Below, one piece after another: positions 1 to 10,384 of a stretch of 64,000 nucleotides of DNA. Within the stretch, counting starts at the first letter, position 1. Every line of letters starts with the position of its first letter. Source of the DNA: Collimonas fungivorans (lineage in GTDB: Bacteria > Pseudomonadota > Gammaproteobacteria > Burkholderiales > Burkholderiaceae_D); the NCBI RefSeq assembly GCF_001584145.1, contig NZ_CP013232.1:4960001-5024000 (forward strand). Direction: 5' to 3'. The position numbers and the translations under genes were made by a program. Below the pieces are notes generated by a model. It did not search any database and was not told the origin of the DNA. It worked only from the letters and a program-made list of their open reading frames with translations.

Positions 1-1605
<1,605 letters not shown>

Positions 1606-1672
1606 ATATCGTCACCTAACTGCAGGCCGGACTGCCCGTCCGGCCTTGAACCTTGAAACAAGGAATGCCCGA

Positions 1673-2269
1673 ATGTTGAATAGAACGCCTCTCGGAATGC
1701 CCGCCGCTTCCCGCACCTGGCTGCTGATACTGGCCATGATGACGCTGCTGTCCGCCTGCGGCTTCCAGCTGCGCGGCTCGGCCAATCTGCCGTTCAAGTC
1801 GCTGTACATGACCTTCGGCGCCAACTCGCCGCTGGGAATCGAGCTCAAGCGCAACATCCTCGCCAGCGGCAATACCCAGGTGCTGACTTCAGCCGAAGGC
1901 GCCGAGGCAACCCTGGAAGTGCTGGCCGAGACGCGTGAAAAAGTAGTCCTGACTACCAACAGTTCAGGCCGCGCCAGCGAATACATGCTGTATTACCGGC
2001 TGACTTTCCGCGTCACCGACGCCCAAAAGAAAGAGCTGCTGCCAGCCACCCAGATCACGCTGAAACGCGACATCAGCTACAACTCGTCGCAAGAACTGTC
2101 CAAGGCCGCAGAAGAAGTGCTGCTGTACCGCGACATGCAAAGCGACATGGTGCAGCAGATCCTGCGCCGCCTGACTGCCATCAAGACCGCCCAGCCGACC
2201 CAGCCGGAGGCAGCGCCGGCAGCCGTCCCGGCGCCGGTCCCTGGTCCAGCTTCCGCGCCCGCCAAATAA
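1673..2269 (+). CDS. lptE: LPS-assembly lipoprotein LptE
   Basis: Outer-membrane lipoprotein that plugs the LptD barrel and helps place lipopolysaccharide on the cell surface. The ATG at 1673 is chosen because AAGGA at 1660-1664 lies 8 bases upstream; a TTG at 1646 and an ATG at 1697 are in frame but less well placed. The product (198 aa) has a hydrophobic signal segment ending in a lipobox LSAC followed by GFQLRG, the typical start of mature LptE. The last 25 residues or so are a Pro/Ala-rich tail, common in this order. It sits 67 bases after leuS and 14 bases before holA, so it is probably cotranscribed with both. Confidence 0.93.
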   Translation: MLNRTPLGMPAASRTWLLILAMMTLLSACGFQLRGSANLPFKSLYMTFGANSPLGIELKRNILASGNTQVLTSAEGAEATLEVLAETREKVVLTTNSSGRASEYMLYYRLTFRVTDAQKKELLPATQITLKRDISYNSSQELSKAAEEVLLYRDMQSDMVQQILRRLTAIKTAQPTQPEAAPAAVPAPVPGPASAPAK

Positions 2270-2283
2270 CCGGGGACCTGTAC

Positions 2284-3300
2284 ATGCAACTGCGGTTTGA
2301 CGCGCTCGACGGCCATTTGGCGAAAACCCTGGCGCCCTTGTACGTAATCACCAGCGACGAGCATCTGCTGGCGCTGGAGGCATCCGACAAGATACGCAAG
2401 AGCGCACGCGGCAACGGCTGCAGCGAGCGCGACGTGCTGGTAGTCGACCGCAGCTTCAAATGGGGGGAGCTGCTGGCGGCCAACCAGTCGCAATCGCTGT
2501 TCGGCGACAAAAAGCTGATCGAGCTGCGCATCCCGACCGGCAAGCCGGGCAAGGATGGCGGCCAGGCTTTGCAAAGCTATACGGCGACGCTCAATCCGGA
2601 CAACGTCACCATCATCAGCCTGCCCAAGCTTGACTGGGCCACCCAGAAAGCTGCCTGGGTCGCAACCCTGCAACAGAACGCGGTCTATATTGATATTCCT
2701 CTAGTGGAGCGGGCGCACCTGCCGAACTGGATCGGCGTCCGCCTGGCGGCCCAGCAACAGAGCGCGGATCGCCAGTCTCTGGATTTCATCGCCGACCGGG
2801 TCGAAGGCAACCTGCTAGCGGCGCACCAGGAAATCCAGAAGCTGGCCTTGCTGCACCCCCCCGGCAAACTGAGCTTCGAACAGTGCCACGATGCAGTGCT
2901 CAACGTCGCGCGCTATGATGTATTCAAGCTGAATGAAGCAATGCTGGTGGGCGATACCGCGCGCCTGGTGCGCATGATGGACGGACTGAAAGGTGAAGGC
3001 GAAGCGCTGCCGCTGGTGCTGTGGGCGGTTTCCGAGGAAATCCGCACCTTGCTGAAATTGAAATCCGCGGCTGCCCAGGGCCGTCCGATACCGGCGCTGC
3101 TGAAGGAATACCGCATCTGGGGACCGCGCGAAAGGCTGATGGAACCGGCGCTGCGGCGCCTGAGCCTGGCGACATTGGAAGCGGCTTTGAAAGATGCGGC
3201 GCAAGTCGACAAGATGGTAAAAGGCTTGCGTGCCAAAGCCTTTTCCGGCGATGCCTGGGACGCTTTGCTGCAGTTGGGTCTAAAAGTCGCACATACTTGA
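2284..3300 (+). CDS. holA: DNA polymerase III delta subunit
   Basis: Delta subunit of the clamp-loader complex, which opens the beta sliding clamp. The protein (338 aa) has normal family length. It has the N-terminal RecA-like fold without a Walker A motif, typical for HolA, with the segments [15 protein letters not shown] near the start and LPKLDW in the middle. The all-helical C-terminal collar domain follows ([24 protein letters not shown]). The ATG at 2284 follows lptE by 14 bases. The gene closes the leuS-lptE-holA block and is followed after 8 bases by proA. Confidence 0.95.
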   Translation: MQLRFDALDGHLAKTLAPLYVITSDEHLLALEASDKIRKSARGNGCSERDVLVVDRSFKWGELLAANQSQSLFGDKKLIELRIPTGKPGKDGGQALQSYTATLNPDNVTIISLPKLDWATQKAAWVATLQQNAVYIDIPLVERAHLPNWIGVRLAAQQQSADRQSLDFIADRVEGNLLAAHQEIQKLALLHPPGKLSFEQCHDAVLNVARYDVFKLNEAMLVGDTARLVRMMDGLKGEGEALPLVLWAVSEEIRTLLKLKSAAAQGRPIPALLKEYRIWGPRERLMEPALRRLSLATLEAALKDAAQVDKMVKGLRAKAFSGDAWDALLQLGLKVAHT

Positions 3301-3308
3301 TAGAGCAT

Positions 3309-4574
3309 ATGGATATCCAACAATACATGACCGAAGTCGGACAACGCGCACGCGCCGCATCGCGCGCCATGGCGCGTGCCGACACTGCCGTCAAGAACCG
3401 CGCGCTGAGCCTGATCGCCGCCGCCATCCGGCGCGACGCAGACCTGCTGCGCGCGGCCAACCAGGTCGATCTCGAAACAGCGCGCGCCAACGGCCTGGCG
3501 CCGGCCATGCTGGACCGCCTGACGCTGTCTGAGCAAGCCATCGCCACCATGATCGCCGGACTCGAACAGATTGTCGCCCTGCCCGATCCGATCGGCGAAA
3601 TATCGAACATGAAATACCGTCCTACCGGCATCCAGGTCGGCCAGATGCGGGTGCCGCTGGGCGTGATCGGCATCATTTACGAAGCCCGGCCCAATGTCAC
3701 GGTGGATGCAGCAGGCCTGTGCATCAAGAGCGGCAACGCCACCATCTTGCGCGGCGGCTCGGAAGCGCACCATTGCAACCAGGCGCTGGCCAGGCTGGTG
3801 CAAGAAGGCCTGGCCGGCGCCGGCCTGCCGCAAGATGCGGTGCAGGTGGTCGACACTACCGACCGCGCCGCGGTGGGCGCCCTGATCACCATGCCGCAAT
3901 ACGTCGACGTTATCGTGCCGCGCGGCGGCAAGGGCCTGATCGAACGCCTGATCAAGGAGGCCACGGTGCCGATGATCAAGCATCTCGACGGCATCTGCCA
4001 CGTCTACATCGACGACCAGGCCGATCTCGACAAGGCCGTGAAGATTGCCTTCAATGCCAAATGCCATCGTTACGGCACTTGCAACACCATGGAAACCTTG
4101 CTGGTGGCGCGCGCGGTTGCGCCGCAGGTTTTGCCGCAGCTGGCCAAGCTGTACCAGGGCAAGGAAGTCGAACTGCGCGCCGACGATGAAGCGCGCGCCA
4201 TCCTGGCCGGTTATCCTCACCTGGCTGCCGCCAGCGAGGAAGACTGGCGCACCGAGTACCTGGCGGCGATCCTGGCGGTCAAGGTGGTTGCCGATGTGGA
4301 TGAAGCAATCGCCCACATCAATACCTATTCATCGCAGCACACCGACAGCATCGTCACCGAGAACCATTCGCGCGCCATGCGCTTCCTGCGCGAAGTCGAT
4401 TCGGCATCGGTCATGATCAATGCTTCGACCCGCTTTGCCGACGGTTTCGAATTCGGCCTCGGCGCCGAGATCGGTATCTCCAACGATAAGCTGCATGCGC
4501 GCGGACCGGTCGGCCTGGAAGGCCTGACTTCGCTAAAATATGTGGTGTTCGGGCACGGCGAAGTACGCGAATAA
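3309..4574 (+). CDS. proA: Gamma-glutamyl phosphate reductase
   Basis: Second step of proline synthesis: reduces glutamyl-5-phosphate to glutamate-5-semialdehyde with NADPH. The frame is open much further upstream inside holA, but the product that aligns with the family begins at the ATG at 3309 ([15 protein letters not shown]). This gives 421 aa, normal for ProA. The aldehyde-dehydrogenase-type catalytic cysteine is C258 in [12 protein letters not shown]. The start lies 8 bases after the holA stop, so translation is probably coupled. The partner kinase gene proB is not adjacent here; it lies at 33669-34787 on the other strand. Confidence 0.97.
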   Translation: MDIQQYMTEVGQRARAASRAMARADTAVKNRALSLIAAAIRRDADLLRAANQVDLETARANGLAPAMLDRLTLSEQAIATMIAGLEQIVALPDPIGEISNMKYRPTGIQVGQMRVPLGVIGIIYEARPNVTVDAAGLCIKSGNATILRGGSEAHHCNQALARLVQEGLAGAGLPQDAVQVVDTTDRAAVGALITMPQYVDVIVPRGGKGLIERLIKEATVPMIKHLDGICHVYIDDQADLDKAVKIAFNAKCHRYGTCNTMETLLVARAVAPQVLPQLAKLYQGKEVELRADDEARAILAGYPHLAAASEEDWRTEYLAAILAVKVVADVDEAIAHINTYSSQHTDSIVTENHSRAMRFLREVDSASVMINASTRFADGFEFGLGAEIGISNDKLHARGPVGLEGLTSLKYVVFGHGEVRE

Positions 4575-4656
4575 AATACGGCGGGCGGCAGTCAGGCCGA
4601 TACCGCCGTCCCCATGCAACCGAATTTCCCTTCCCGCAATAAAAAAAGGAAACACC

Positions 4657-5079
4657 ATGCTTTGGATCAAATCGCTGCATATTGTCTTCATCGCATCATG
4701 GTTTGCCGGTTTGTTTTATTTACCGCGTATCCTGGTCAACCTGGCGCAGGAAACCGATACTGCCGCCACCACAAGGTTGCTGCTGATGGCGCGCAAGCTG
4801 TATCGCTTCACGACGATGCTGGCGCTGCCGGCGATTGTCTTCGGCGCCTGGCTGTGGCTGGGTTATGGCATAGGCAAAGGTCCGGGCAACGGCTGGCTGC
4901 ATGCCAAGCTGTTCCTGGTGATTCTCGTGATCGGCTATCACCATGCCTGCGGCAGCCTGCTGAAGAAATTTGAAAACGGGGCGAATACCCGCAGCCATGT
5001 CTGGCTGCGCTGGTTCAATGAAGTGCCGGTCCTGCTGCTGCTCGCGATCGTCATCCTGGTGGTTGTCAAACCGTTCTAA
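4657..5079 (+). CDS. hemJ: HemJ-like membrane protein (UPF0093/CopD family)
   Basis: Predicted protoporphyrinogen IX oxidase of the HemJ type, an inner-membrane haem-binding protein that carries out the penultimate step of haem synthesis where HemG and HemY are absent. The product (140 aa) has the family length and about four membrane segments. The N-terminus is LHIVFIASWFAGLFYLPR, with the conserved His and Arg, followed later by WLHAKL and GYHHACG. The start at 4657 follows AAAAGGA at 4644-4650. The related CopD copper proteins share the fold, so the reaction is inferred from length and motifs. A glutamyl-tRNA reductase gene (hemA) lies elsewhere in the window. Confidence 0.8.
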   Translation: MLWIKSLHIVFIASWFAGLFYLPRILVNLAQETDTAATTRLLLMARKLYRFTTMLALPAIVFGAWLWLGYGIGKGPGNGWLHAKLFLVILVIGYHHACGSLLKKFENGANTRSHVWLRWFNEVPVLLLLAIVILVVVKPF

Positions 5080-5098
5080 GCCCATCCGAGGATCAGCC

Positions 5099-5701
5099 AT
5101 GAGCAAGCTCTGTGAATATTATTTTGCCCCGCACTCGCCATTCGCCTACCTGGGCCATACGCGCCTGGTGGCGTTGTCCAGGCAATACGACGTCAAGGTC
5201 GCATTAAAGCCCTGCGACTTGTCCAGGGTCTTCAATACCTCCGGCGGCTTGCCGCTGGCCAAACGGGCGCCCCAGCGCCAGGCTTACCGGCTGGAAGAGC
5301 TGCGGCGCTGGAGCGAATACCTGCAGCTGCCGCTCAACCTGCAGCCGACGTTTTTCCCGGTGCAGAGCGACGACGCCGCAAAACTGATCATCGCCGGCCA
5401 GCTGGCGCACGGCACGGAAGCCGCCCTGGCGCTGACCGGCGCTATAATGCGCGCAGTCTGGGCCGAACAGCGCAATATCGCCGACCACGCCACCTTGGCT
5501 GCGATCGCCTCGGAACTGGGGCACGATGGCAAGACCTTGCTGAAATCGGCGGAAACCGCCAGCGTCCAGAGCGAATTCGACCGTTTTACCGAGGAAGCCA
5601 TTTCCGCCAGCATCTTTGGCGCTCCCTGGTATGTAGTCGACGGCGAAGCGTTCTGGGGCCAGGACCGGCTGGATTTCGTGGAACGTGCTTTCGCCAGATG
5701 A
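5099..5701 (+). CDS. DsbA-family 2-hydroxychromene-2-carboxylate isomerase-like protein
   Basis: Thioredoxin-fold protein (200 aa) of the kappa-class glutathione transferase/HCCA isomerase family. Members isomerise ring-opened aromatic intermediates with glutathione. The sequence shows EYYFAPHSPFAYLG at the N-terminus, which carries the catalytic Ser/Pro region, and the family's C-terminal signature FGAPWYVVDGEAFWGQDRL. The ATG at 5099 follows GAGGATC, and the gene starts 19 bases after the hemJ-like gene, probably in the same transcript. No naphthalene or other aromatic pathway genes are nearby, so the physiological substrate is unknown. The family call is secure but the specific reaction is not. 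Confidence 0.8.
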   Translation: MSKLCEYYFAPHSPFAYLGHTRLVALSRQYDVKVALKPCDLSRVFNTSGGLPLAKRAPQRQAYRLEELRRWSEYLQLPLNLQPTFFPVQSDDAAKLIIAGQLAHGTEAALALTGAIMRAVWAEQRNIADHATLAAIASELGHDGKTLLKSAETASVQSEFDRFTEEAISASIFGAPWYVVDGEAFWGQDRLDFVERAFAR

Positions 5702-5710
5702 ATTGTTTTG

Positions 5711-5815
5711 TAAGGTGGGCACATCGTGCCCACCAGAATACGGGTCCATACGGCTCCCAAACAGGTAGGTGCGTGGAGTCAATTCACGCGTGGGCACGAT
5801 AGGCCCACCCTACGC
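5711..5815. repeat. Small palindromic repeat element, copy 1
   Basis: A roughly 105-bp element between two genes. Its left end is a hairpin with arms GGTGGGCA and TGCCCACC (5714-5733). Its right end reads CGTGGGCACGAT...GGCCCACCCTACGC. Read on the minus strand it matches the element at 14717-14808: both begin GTAGGGTGGGC, then CGTGCCCACGCGTGA. It carries no open frame and is non-autonomous, like a MITE or REP/BIME-type repeat. Terminal arms here are imperfect compared with copy 2. Confidence 0.75.
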
Positions 5816-5848
5816 AAAATTGTAGTACCAACGGATAAAAGGTCCCCC

Positions 5849-7084
5849 ATGTCACATAAATCTACCGATAAACATTCCTATTTTTGTCCCTGTCCGCGCG
5901 GGCTGGAAGCCGCGCTGGCTGAAGAACTGGATGAAATAGCGCAATTCAGCGCACCCGCCGTCACCCTCAAGGTCCATACCCAGGTGCCGGGCGGCGTCCA
6001 TTGCTCGGGCCTGTTAAGCGACGCCTGGCGCATCAACCTGCATTCGCGCATCGCCAGCCGGGTGCTGCTGCGCCTGACGCATGGCGCTTACAAGAATGAA
6101 AACGATATCTACGACATGACGCTGGAACAGGAATGGGAAAGCTGGTTTCCAGTCAGCCATACCATCCGGGTCGACGTCACTGCCGTGAAATCGCCGCTGC
6201 GCAGCCTGCAGTTCACTACGCTCAAGATCAAGGACGGCATTTGCGACCGTTTCCGCGACCTGTGCAATGAGCGGCCGTCGGTAGACACCGGCACGCCGGA
6301 CATGCGCATCGTCGGCTTCCTCGATGCCCACAATTTCACGCTGTACCTCGACACTTCCGGCGAAGCGCTGTTCAAGCGCGGCTGGCGCGCCGAAACCGGC
6401 GACGCGCCGCTGCGCGAGAATCTTGCCGCCGGCCTGCTGCGCACCTCAGGCTGGAAGCCGGGTACAGTCTTGTTCGATCCCATGTGCGGCTCCGGCACCA
6501 TCCTGGTCGAAGCAGCCCAGATCCTCGCCGGCATCCCAGCCGGCGCGCGCCGTCACTTCGCCTTTGAAAAATTCAACGATTTCGAAAGCGCGAAATGGCT
6601 GGCGATCAAAGGCAGCTTCAAACCCAACCCTTTGCCGGCCACGCCGACCATCTTCGGCAGCGACATCTCCGGCGACATGGTCCAGATCGCGGCCAACAAC
6701 CTGCGCAACGCCGGCATCCTGTTTGAAGTGCCGGTCAAGCAGATTGAAGCGCAAGAAGTCAAACCGCCGGCCGACGCCGAGCACGGCATCATGCTGACCA
6801 ACCCGCCGTATGGCGAACGGATAGGCGTGCGCGGCGACAGCACCCTGAGCAGCGACGATTTGCTGACCGCCTTCTTCAGCGCCTTCGGCACGACGCTGAA
6901 ACAGCGCTTCGCAGGCTGGAGCATCTTCCTGTTTTCCGCCGACCTCGGTTTGCCCAAGCTGCTGCGCCTGAAAGAAGCACGCAAGACGCCTTTCTTCAAC
7001 GGCGCGCTGGAATGCCGCCTGTTCCGCTTCGACATGGTGGCCGGCTTCAACCGGCGCGAAGCAGCCAAGCCGAAGGCAGAATGA
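5849..7084 (+). CDS. rlmL: 23S rRNA m2G2445 methyltransferase, short form
   Basis: Methylates guanine 2445 of 23S rRNA with S-adenosylmethionine. The frame is open upstream through the palindromic repeat, but the ATG at 5849 (MSHKSTDKHSYFCPCPRG) is where family similarity begins. The 411 aa contain an N-terminal THUMP RNA-binding domain, a central Rossmann-type methyltransferase with the SAM motif (LFDPMCGSGTI) and the catalytic NPPY at residues 318-321. The E. coli protein is a fusion with RlmK of about 700 aa; the short RlmL-only form is usual in betaproteobacteria. A good terminator follows. Confidence 0.92.
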   Translation: MSHKSTDKHSYFCPCPRGLEAALAEELDEIAQFSAPAVTLKVHTQVPGGVHCSGLLSDAWRINLHSRIASRVLLRLTHGAYKNENDIYDMTLEQEWESWFPVSHTIRVDVTAVKSPLRSLQFTTLKIKDGICDRFRDLCNERPSVDTGTPDMRIVGFLDAHNFTLYLDTSGEALFKRGWRAETGDAPLRENLAAGLLRTSGWKPGTVLFDPMCGSGTILVEAAQILAGIPAGARRHFAFEKFNDFESAKWLAIKGSFKPNPLPATPTIFGSDISGDMVQIAANNLRNAGILFEVPVKQIEAQEVKPPADAEHGIMLTNPPYGERIGVRGDSTLSSDDLLTAFFSAFGTTLKQRFAGWSIFLFSADLGLPKLLRLKEARKTPFFNGALECRLFRFDMVAGFNRREAAKPKAE

Positions 7085-7114
7085 CCGCCTGCGGCTTTCC
7101 TTAGCAATATATCA

Positions 7115-7147
7115 ATAAAACAAGCGCAATCTTTGCGCTTGTTTTAT
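7115..7147 (+). terminator. Rho-independent terminator after rlmL
   Basis: Perfect 15-bp stem (7115-7129 with 7133-7147) around a 3-base loop, core AAGCGCAA/TTGCGCTT. The arms are A-rich on the left and T-rich on the right, so it could work in both directions. It ends the rlmL transcript. Confidence 0.85.
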
Positions 7148-7301
7148 TTCCGGCTGTCCAGATCCGCTGCCGCTATTCCCGTCCCCCAAAAATCCATCTC
7201 CCCAGAAGCAACTTTGCCCATGTGCATCATGGGCAAGGTGCGGCTGATATTTCCCACTTGACATCTTTTCCAGATTACCCCGCCGGATGCGCTAAAAACG
7301 C

Positions 7302-7353
7302 TTGCATTCCCCGCTCAGGTGACGAATAATACAAATACGAATTGTTCGCATTT
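7302..7353 (+). promoter_or_regulatory. Candidate hemP promoter with Fur box
   Basis: A -35-like TTGCAT (7302-7307), a 17-base spacer and a -10-like AATAAT (7325-7330) stand just before an imperfect palindrome at 7333-7353 (AAATACGAA...TTCGCATTT, 16 of 21 positions symmetric). On the minus strand it reads AAATGCGAACAATTCGTATTT, close to Fur boxes known upstream of hemP/bhuR-type genes in Bordetella and Burkholderia. The position at the predicted transcription start is right for Fur repression under iron-replete conditions. Inferred from pattern only. Confidence 0.5.
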
Positions 7354-7368
7354 ACAGAAAGGACTATA

Positions 7369-7566
7369 ATGAGCCAGACGATACGACGCGAAACACAAGT
7401 TGAGAAAACCCCTGTGTCCAGCATCACGAAGTCAGTTGCATCAGCAGTCACGCGAATCAAGAGCCAGGATCTGTTCAAGCAAATGCGCGAACTGGAAATT
7501 GACCACGGCGGCAGGATTTACAAGCTGCGGCTGACGCAATTGAACAAGCTGATCCTGACCGCTTGA
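7369..7566 (+). CDS. hemP: Hemin uptake protein HemP
   Basis: Small protein (65 aa) of the HemP family. Its C-terminus carries the family signature HGGRIYKLRLTQLNKLILTA. HemP genes stand at the head of haem-uptake operons; in Burkholderia HemP is reported to act as a regulator that helps activate haem-receptor expression. The start at 7369 has GAAAGGA at 7357-7363. The Fur-box-like palindrome just upstream and the following bfd, tonB and exbBD genes mark this as an iron-controlled block. No haem receptor gene is present next to it, which is slightly unusual. Confidence 0.88.
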   Translation: MSQTIRRETQVEKTPVSSITKSVASAVTRIKSQDLFKQMRELEIDHGGRIYKLRLTQLNKLILTA

Positions 7567-7668
7567 TTGGAAACCTGAGCACGGCGTTTTTAATTGATCC
7601 AACACCAGCCCGCCCGCAGCAAGTGCCAGCCAGCGAGTTACTGCGAGTTTACTGATAGAGGAGTGCTG

Positions 7669-7989
7669 ATGGTATCGGAGAAAATCAATCCGGCTTTTGT
7701 GGAGCCAAACGGCGCACCGGCACAGCCGGAGCTGCTGGTCTCGGCAGTGCTGCACCTGATGTCGCAGTACACCGCGAACAGCCAGGAAATCAGCGGTTGC
7801 GTCAAGCTGGCCTCGGTGATCGAGCGGCATTTGAAAGCGCTGGCGGATTTGCCGAACCTGGCGCCGGTATTACGCGCAACCTGCCTGCAGTTGTCGGAGC
7901 AGTGGGGCACGGTGGTAGAGAGTACGATGCCTCGCCCTGAGAAGTACAGTCTGTTCAGCAGGTTCGGAGCTGCCAGCCGGGTCTGTTAA
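7669..7989 (+). CDS. Small protein of unknown function in the hemP-tonB block
   Basis: Encodes 106 aa I cannot assign to a named family. The start at 7669 is supported by GATAGAGGAG (7654-7663). The sequence is mostly helical in character, with no signal peptide or membrane segment. Its middle has two Cys, in SGCVKLASVIERHLKAL and LRATCLQL, and it ends FGAASRVC. It lies between hemP and bfd with about 100 bases on each side and the same strand, so an iron- or haem-related role is the natural guess. That is inference from position alone. Confidence 0.65.
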   Translation: MVSEKINPAFVEPNGAPAQPELLVSAVLHLMSQYTANSQEISGCVKLASVIERHLKALADLPNLAPVLRATCLQLSEQWGTVVESTMPRPEKYSLFSRFGAASRVC

Positions 7990-8102
7990 TGAAGCATGGC
8001 GCAGTAACGGCCAACCGCCGCAAGAACATCTTTGTCGGCGGACCCGAATTTCTTAATTTCGATTTCTTAATCTGCCTTTTAACCATGGCAGTGAGGTACA
8101 AA

Positions 8103-8336
8103 ATGATCGTTTGTATTTGCAATAACGTGTCGGACCGCAAGATCCGGCAGGCAGTCGATTCGGGCATGTCTTCCATGTCTGAATTGCGCGAGAACCTGGG
8201 GATTGCCACCTGCTGCGGGAAATGTCATTCCTGCGCGAAAAGCGTATTGCGCGAATGCCTGGATAACCGGGCCCCGGCAGCCCTTCGCCATGTTCAAGCA
8301 TTGGTATTTCAACAAAACATACAAGCTGCTGCTTAG
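8103..8336 (+). CDS. bfd: Bacterioferritin-associated ferredoxin
   Basis: Small [2Fe-2S] ferredoxin (77 aa) that passes electrons to bacterioferritin so that stored Fe(III) can leave as Fe(II). The four cluster cysteines are visible as CxC near the start (MIVCICNN) and CCGKCHSC further on, the pattern of the BFD-like [2Fe-2S] domain. The ATG at 8103 has GAGG 6 bases upstream; the open frame further upstream (from 7989) is unlikely to be translated. The last 20 residues are longer than in E. coli Bfd. bfr itself lies 2.2 kb downstream, after tonB-exbBD. Confidence 0.9.
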   Translation: MIVCICNNVSDRKIRQAVDSGMSSMSELRENLGIATCCGKCHSCAKSVLRECLDNRAPAALRHVQALVFQQNIQAAA

Positions 8337-8367
8337 TACACAGCGACCCAGCAGGATCAGCGCAACC

Positions 8368-9048
8368 ATGTCGTCAGCAACAATCAGCTCCCCTGCGCTT
8401 GCGTGGAAAAAGATAAAACGCATTGGCCCCCTGGGGACGATCCTCCTGCTGCACGTCGCCTTTTTCTGGGCCCTGGAAAGCGGCTTGATTCACCAGGCCG
8501 CGCAAGCCGTGCCAAAGGAAATTTTCGCCAGCTTCATCACACCGGAAAAAGCACCTGAGCCGACGCCGGCCGCACCTACGCCGGTCGCACCGAAAACCGT
8601 CGCCGTCGTCAAGAAAAACATTACCCCGCCACGCCCCACGCCGGTAGTCAACAACACTCCGTCGGAAACCGCCATTTCAGTACCGACGCCGGCGCCGCAA
8701 CCGCCCCAGCATGAGGAACCGGCAGCAGCTGCGCCGCCGGCGCCGGCCGCCGCCCCGCCCCAGCCGCGCACCATCACTTCCGGAGTCGAATACATCCAGC
8801 CGCCCGACGTGAAATATCCGGCGGCCTCCAAGCGCATGGGCGAAGAAGGCAAGTCGGTCATCCGTGTCCTGATCAATGAAAAAGGCCGCGCCGAGCGCGT
8901 CGAGGTGCAAAAATCCTCCGGTTCCAGCCGCCTCGACGATGCCGCCAAACAAGCGGTAATGCGAGCTTTGTTCAAGCCCTATATGGAAGATGGCAAGCCG
9001 CTGCCGGTATTTGCCATCGTGCCTATCAATTTCCAGTTATCCAATTAA
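8368..9048 (+). CDS. tonB: TonB energy-transducing protein
   Basis: Periplasm-spanning protein that passes proton-motive-force energy from ExbBD to outer-membrane receptors for haem and siderophores. The product (226 aa) has an N-terminal membrane anchor at about residues 17-38 (GTILLLHVAFFWALESG). A Pro/Ala-rich linker follows, with repeated PTPAAPTP and PPQ stretches. The C-terminal TonB domain has VEYIQPPDVKYPAASKRMGEEG and VEVQKSSGSSRLDDAAKQAV. The ATG at 8368 is preferred because the anchor then starts where it should; the Shine-Dalgarno (AGGA) is distant. exbB and exbD follow directly. Confidence 0.92.
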   Translation: MSSATISSPALAWKKIKRIGPLGTILLLHVAFFWALESGLIHQAAQAVPKEIFASFITPEKAPEPTPAAPTPVAPKTVAVVKKNITPPRPTPVVNNTPSETAISVPTPAPQPPQHEEPAAAAPPAPAAAPPQPRTITSGVEYIQPPDVKYPAASKRMGEEGKSVIRVLINEKGRAERVEVQKSSGSSRLDDAAKQAVMRALFKPYMEDGKPLPVFAIVPINFQLSN

Positions 9049-9114
9049 TCAACGGCGCTCTTGGCGCTCCGCCGAGGCAGCCGCACTCAGTTCACAGATA
9101 CAAGGGAGTTCATC

Positions 9115-9854
9115 ATGGAAGTAAGTCCGTACGGATTGGAAGCGCTCTGGAGCCAGGGCGATTTCGTCATTAAAAGCGTCGCCGTGCTGCTGGTGGCGAT
9201 GTCGATTGCATCCTGGTATGTGATCCTGACCAAGGCCTTGCAGATCCTGCGCTTCCAGCGCGCCGCGCACGCCGCCGGCCACCAGTTCTGGGACACCACC
9301 AGCCTGCCGGAAGGCATCGCCACGCTGGGCACCGAGAATCCGTTTGCCGAAGTAGCCCAGGCCGGCGTTTCCTCGATGCGCCACCACGCCGCACACAAGG
9401 GCCATTTGCACGATCAGCTGTCGGTCAGCGACTGGGTCACCCTGTCCCTGCGCCAGGCCATCGACGAGGTGTCGGGCAAGCTGCAGAGCGGCATGGCGGT
9501 ACTGGCTTCAGTCGGCTCCACCGCGCCTTTCGTCGGCCTGTTCGGCACGGTCTGGGCATTTATCACGCGCTGGTGTCGATCGGCACTTCCGGCCAGGCCA
9601 GCATCGACAAGGTCGCCGGTCCGGTCGGCGAAGCGCTGATCATGACCGCCCTCGGCCTGGCCGTGGCGATCCCGGCCACCTTCGGTTATAACGCCCTGGT
9701 GCGCGGCAACAAGACCATCATCGCCAAACTGAATAAATTCGGCTTTGACCTGCACGCCCTGTTTGTCACCGGCTCCCGCTCCAGCAGCAACGAAACGGAC
9801 CACGCCAACGGCTCGAACAATGGCGCCAAGCTGGTCGCCGTGAAAGGTGCATGA
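9115..9854 (+). pseudogene. exbB: exbB, interrupted by a single-base frameshift
   Basis: ExbB is the three-helix proton-channel subunit that energises TonB. The frame from the ATG at 9115 reads normally through the first membrane helix and up to GLFGTVW, then leaves the family sequence at about 9553-9556 and stops at 9639. The frame one base back continues exactly as ExbB should (GIYHALVSIGTSGQASIDKVAGPVG, then a membrane helix) and ends at 9854, overlapping the exbD start. Adding one G to the GGG at 9554-9556 restores a protein of about 246 aa. There is no canonical slippery sequence. Either a real inactivating mutation or a sequencing/assembly error. Confidence 0.85.
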
Positions 9855-10270
9855 TGGGCATGGGTTCCCTGTCCGATTCGGACGACGATTTTAATCCGGA
9901 GATCAACACCACGCCGCTGGTGGATGTGATGCTGGTGCTGCTGATCATCTTTATCATGACCATCCCGGTGATGAACCACGCGGTAAAAATCGATTTGCCG
10001 CGCGCCACCAACCAGCCGGACCAAACCAAGCCGGAAAACATCAACCTGTCTATCGATGCCGACGGCAAGCTGTTCTGGAATGAGGAAGTGGTCGACCGCA
10101 ACGAACTGAATGCGCGTATCGCCGTTGCGGCGCAAAAGCAGCCGCAGCCGGAATTGCATTTGCGCGCGGCGCGCACGGTGCAATATGAAAAAGTGGCCCA
10201 GGTGATGGCGGCAGCCCAGTCGGGCGGCCTTGGAAAAATCGGCTTTGTCACCGATCCGGACGCCAAGTAG
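9851..10270 (+). CDS. exbD: ExbD biopolymer transport protein
   Basis: Partner of ExbB in the TonB energising complex; 139 aa, normal length. The N-terminus is cytoplasmic and ends in INTTPLVDVMLVLLIIFIMT, the single membrane helix with the conserved proton-carrying Asp (in PLVDVML). The rest is the periplasmic domain (LHLRAARTVQYEKVAQVMAA). The start ATG overlaps the exbB stop (ATGA at 9851-9854), so translation is coupled to ribosomes ending exbB. This makes the exbB frameshift relevant for ExbD expression as well. A terminator follows at 10319. Confidence 0.93.
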   Translation: MMGMGSLSDSDDDFNPEINTTPLVDVMLVLLIIFIMTIPVMNHAVKIDLPRATNQPDQTKPENINLSIDADGKLFWNEEVVDRNELNARIAVAAQKQPQPELHLRAARTVQYEKVAQVMAAAQSGGLGKIGFVTDPDAK

Positions 10271-10318
10271 GAACGGCGCCGCATAAGCATTCACGGCGGC
10301 CGGCGGCCGCCTCTACAA

Positions 10319-10350
10319 GAGCCTGTGCCGCCATGCACAGGCTTTTTTTT
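10319..10350 (+). terminator. Rho-independent terminator after exbD
   Basis: Stem AGCCTGTGC/GCACAGGCT (10320-10328 with 10335-10343), loop CGCCAT, then eight T residues ending at 10350. It closes the hemP-exbD block and separates it from bfr. Confidence 0.9.
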
Positions 10351-10384
10351 CGTCCGGGGCGGCTATCGTGGCGATGCACAAATC

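Noticed and set aside
9540..9570. Programmed -1 frameshift in exbB
   Set aside because: The site lacks an X XXY YYZ slippery heptamer, and ExbB is not known to use frameshifting. A plain one-base deletion explains it.
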